NCBI GenBank assembly: GCA_964634355.1
Contig: CAZWIF010000058.1
Coordinates: 1 to 7,212, forward strand
DNA length: 7,212 nucleotides
Direction: 5' to 3'
Source: CAKPSH01 sp964634355
Lineage (GTDB): Bacteria; Bacillota; Clostridia; TANB77; CAG-508
Every line of letters starts with the position of its first letter. The first letter of the stretch is position 1. The notes below the pieces were generated by a model. The model did no database searches. It had not been told where the DNA came from and was given only the letters and a program-made list of their open reading frames with translations. Shown here in pieces: positions 6,102-7,212 of this stretch. Position numbers and translations under genes: made by a program.

Positions 6102-6632
6102 TTATGCCATCAAATTAGGTCGAGTATGATCATGCATGTACTCGGAGAAATCTCTTCGAATATTAAGATCACAATACTTCCCAGTAAACATAATATCTAA
6201 CCGATCAAACGGCTCCAGATTCAGATTTTTCCAGATAACAAGATATCTAGTACCATCCAGGACAATATAGTTTCCATCTTGAGAGTTTACTTTACCACTA
6301 ACGGTATTTTCACCAACTTTCCCAGTAAGTACGTAGCCATCACGAAGATTACCTTTAAGAGACCAGCTCTTGATAACAGGAGTTCCTGCTTCAATTGCGG
6401 CAATAAGTTCAGCATAGTCAGGATGCATCTTGCCAAGTTCATATTTTGAACCAGATGCTGTCTGGGCTACGCCATCTTTAACGTTGATAATCATTGATGT
6501 CTGGATTTTAGAACCATCGATAAAACCTTCACGTCCATAGCCTTCGCCACCAAGAGAATATTCGGTTACTTCCTCGGGGATAACGACTCTTTCGTGATCA
6601 ATACTGCAAAAATAATAGTTTTCCATTTTCAT
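6102..6632 (-). CDS. Uncharacterised protein, probably laterally acquired
   Basis: A 176-residue soluble protein that I do not recognise. There is no signal peptide or membrane helix. Notable segments are GGEGYGREGFIDGSKI (28-43), TASGSKYELGKMHPDYAELI (58-77), and a beta-rich, Gly-rich middle (about 88-135: GYVLTGKV, VSGKVNSQDG, NYIVLDGTRYLVIWKN). The C-terminus is charged and His/Arg-rich (residues 158-172). GAAAGGAG (complement of 6644-6651) lies 11 bases before the ATG, favouring this start over the next Met two codons in. G+C is about 35-45% in the lines I counted, well above the neighbours, and codons such as CGT, GGC and GAG are used more. With its own promoter and terminator, on the strand opposite to rpsO and pnp, it looks like an independent inserted gene. 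No transposase or clear direct repeats border it. Confidence 0.82.
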   Translation of the reverse strand: MKMENYYFCSIDHERVVIPEEVTEYSLGGEGYGREGFIDGSKIQTSMIINVKDGVAQTASGSKYELGKMHPDYAELIAAIEAGTPVIKSWSLKGNLRDGYVLTGKVGENTVSGKVNSQDGNYIVLDGTRYLVIWKNLNLEPFDRLDIMFTGKYCDLNIRRDFSEYMHDHTRPNLMA

Positions 6633-6716
6633 AGATGTGAATTCTCCTTTCAGTATATGGATAGATGGATATATGACAATGCTTTATATAAAAACAACAC
6701 AGCGTAAATATATAAC

Positions 6717-6745
6717 ATAATATCACATTTTACATAAAAAGTCAA
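6717..6745 (-). promoter_or_regulatory. Strong promoter of the minus-strand gene
   Basis: Read on the minus strand: TTGACT (6745-6740), a 17-base spacer ending in TGTGA, and TATTAT (6722-6717). The TG one base before the -10 hexamer makes it an extended -10 promoter. Transcription would start near 6710, giving a leader of about 78 bases. The leader contains the short direct repeat ATCCATCTATCCAT just before the ribosome binding site. The promoter diverges from that of pnp, with 36 A/T-rich bases between the two -35 elements. Confidence 0.8.
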
Positions 6746-6781
6746 CCATTTTATTTTCTCTTAATACTAAATATTTTAATC

Positions 6782-6810
6782 TTGCATTTTTTTATGTATT
6801 ATAGTAAAAT
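6782..6810 (+). promoter_or_regulatory. pnp promoter
   Basis: TTGCAT (6782-6787), a 17-base spacer and TAAAAT (6805-6810) match the sigma-A pattern. The predicted start, around 6817, is only a few bases before the left arm of the large leader stem-loop. pnp can therefore be expressed independently of rpsO, which fits the two terminators and the opposing gene between them. This promoter lies within the 343 gene-free bases at 6633-6975, which are otherwise filled by the divergent promoter and the leader. Confidence 0.65.
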
Positions 6811-6820
6811 ATTTATGGTT

Positions 6821-6905
6821 ATTTATTTGAAAGAGTAGCTTGCACAATGTATATTTGACTTACTTTCGGAAAATATATATTGTAGAGGTTACATTTCAAA
6901 TAAAT
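6821..6905 (+). promoter_or_regulatory. Long two-part stem-loop at the 5' end of the pnp leader
   Basis: The outer helix is 12 perfect pairs: ATTTATTTGAAA (6821-6832) with TTTCAAATAAAT (6894-6905). The inner helix is 13 pairs with one G-U: ACAATGTATATTT (6844-6856) with AAATATATATTGT (6871-6883), closing a 14-base loop. A GTA/TAC pairing (6835-6837 with 6890-6892) can partly bridge the internal loops. E. coli pnp has a leader stem cut by RNase III, after which PNPase represses its own mRNA; a similar role here is an inference from position and shape only. Confidence 0.65.
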
Positions 6906-6909
6906 TACT

Positions 6910-6965
6910 AAAATAAATGCTTTGTTTATTTTGATGTAGATTATGAGCAAAGCAAATAAAGGAGG
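6910..6965 (+). promoter_or_regulatory. Second pnp leader hairpin with potential pseudoknot next to the ribosome binding site
   Basis: AAAATAAA (6910-6917) pairs with TTTATTTT (6925-6932), presenting the seven-base loop TGCTTTG (6918-6924). The loop is the exact reverse complement of CAAAGCA (6948-6954), which ends three bases before AAAGGAGG (6958-6965). Forming this pseudoknot could hinder ribosome access or respond to a ligand or protein. The stem itself is A/T-only and weak, so the structure is a candidate, not a certainty. Confidence 0.45.
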
Positions 6966-6975
6966 AAATGTAAAA

Positions 6976-7212
6976 ATGTTTAAAAGTTACAGTATGGAAC
7001 TAGCAGGAAGAACACTTACACTAGAAACAGGAAAAATGGCTGGATTAGCAAATGGTAGTGTATTAGTAAAATATGGAGAAACTACAGTATTAGTTAACGT
7101 TACAGCTTCTAAAGAACCAAAAGAAGGTATAGATTTCTTTCCATTATCAGTAGATTATGAAGAAAAACTATATGCAGTTGGAAAAATACCAGGTGGATTT
7201 ACAAAAAGAGAA
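6976..7212 (+). CDS. pnp: Polynucleotide phosphorylase (PNPase), N-terminal part, 3' end outside window
   Basis: PNPase is a trimeric 3'-to-5' exoribonuclease that degrades RNA with phosphate and acts in mRNA turnover. The first 79 codons are present and the frame is open at the right edge. Recognisable is the first RNase PH-like domain: ELAGRTLTLETGKMAGLANG (residues 8-27), VKYGETTVLVNVTASKEPKE (31-50), and the family signature FFPLSVDYEEKLYAVGKIPG (54-73) followed by GFTKRE. The ATG at 6976 lies ten bases after AAAGGAGG (6958-6965); an earlier ATG at 6968 is followed at once by a stop. It normally sits directly after rpsO; here a minus-strand gene separates the two. A structured leader precedes it. 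Confidence 0.96.
   Translation, partial: MFKSYSMELAGRTLTLETGKMAGLANGSVLVKYGETTVLVNVTASKEPKEGIDFFPLSVDYEEKLYAVGKIPGGFTKRE

Noticed and set aside
5990..6760. Insertion sequence or integron cassette around the minus-strand gene
   Set aside because: No transposase, no terminal inverted repeats and no convincing flanking direct repeats were found by eye.

Overview
The window is a low-GC chromosomal segment from an AT-rich Firmicute, most likely an anaerobic member of the Clostridia. The evidence is the very A/T-rich codon use, strong AGGAGG ribosome binding sites, and the tgt ... DUF3792 ... secD-secF and rpsO ... pnp neighbourhoods. No rRNA, tRNA, CRISPR array or transposase is visible. The species cannot be named from the sequence.

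Layout: the 3' part of tgt (queuine tRNA-ribosyltransferase) is followed 13 bases later by a membrane-anchored protein with a stalk-like domain and WG-type repeats, then a strong terminator (1992-2033). A second unit begins with a small four-helix membrane protein of the DUF3792/TIGR04086 (YrzE-like) family. A consensus promoter (2592-2620) then precedes an HD-domain hydrolase, secD (TTG start) and secF. The SecD and SecF proteins are recognisable but very divergent. Both lack the signature motifs and charged residues linked to proton-driven translocation, and SecF is shortened. No yajC lies between tgt and secD, although it is often there.

rpsO (ribosomal protein S15) follows with its own promoter, a structured leader and a textbook terminator. 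pnp (polynucleotide phosphorylase) starts near the right edge with its own promoter. Between them, on the minus strand, sits a gene of unknown function. Its base composition is clearly richer in G+C than its neighbours (about 40% against roughly 20-30% in lines counted by eye), and it has its own strong promoter and a shared or bidirectional terminator. It looks like a laterally acquired single gene splitting the classic rpsO-pnp pair.

The most interesting non-coding structure is the pnp leader. Its predicted transcript begins within a few bases of a long two-part stem-loop (6821-6905). A second hairpin follows whose seven-base loop is exactly complementary to a segment three bases upstream of the pnp ribosome binding site. 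This resembles in layout the RNase III/PNPase autocontrol leader of E. coli pnp, but the sequence and second element differ.

Functionally the segment combines tRNA modification, protein export (SecDF and membrane accessory proteins) and the S15/PNPase translation and RNA-decay pair, plus one foreign gene.
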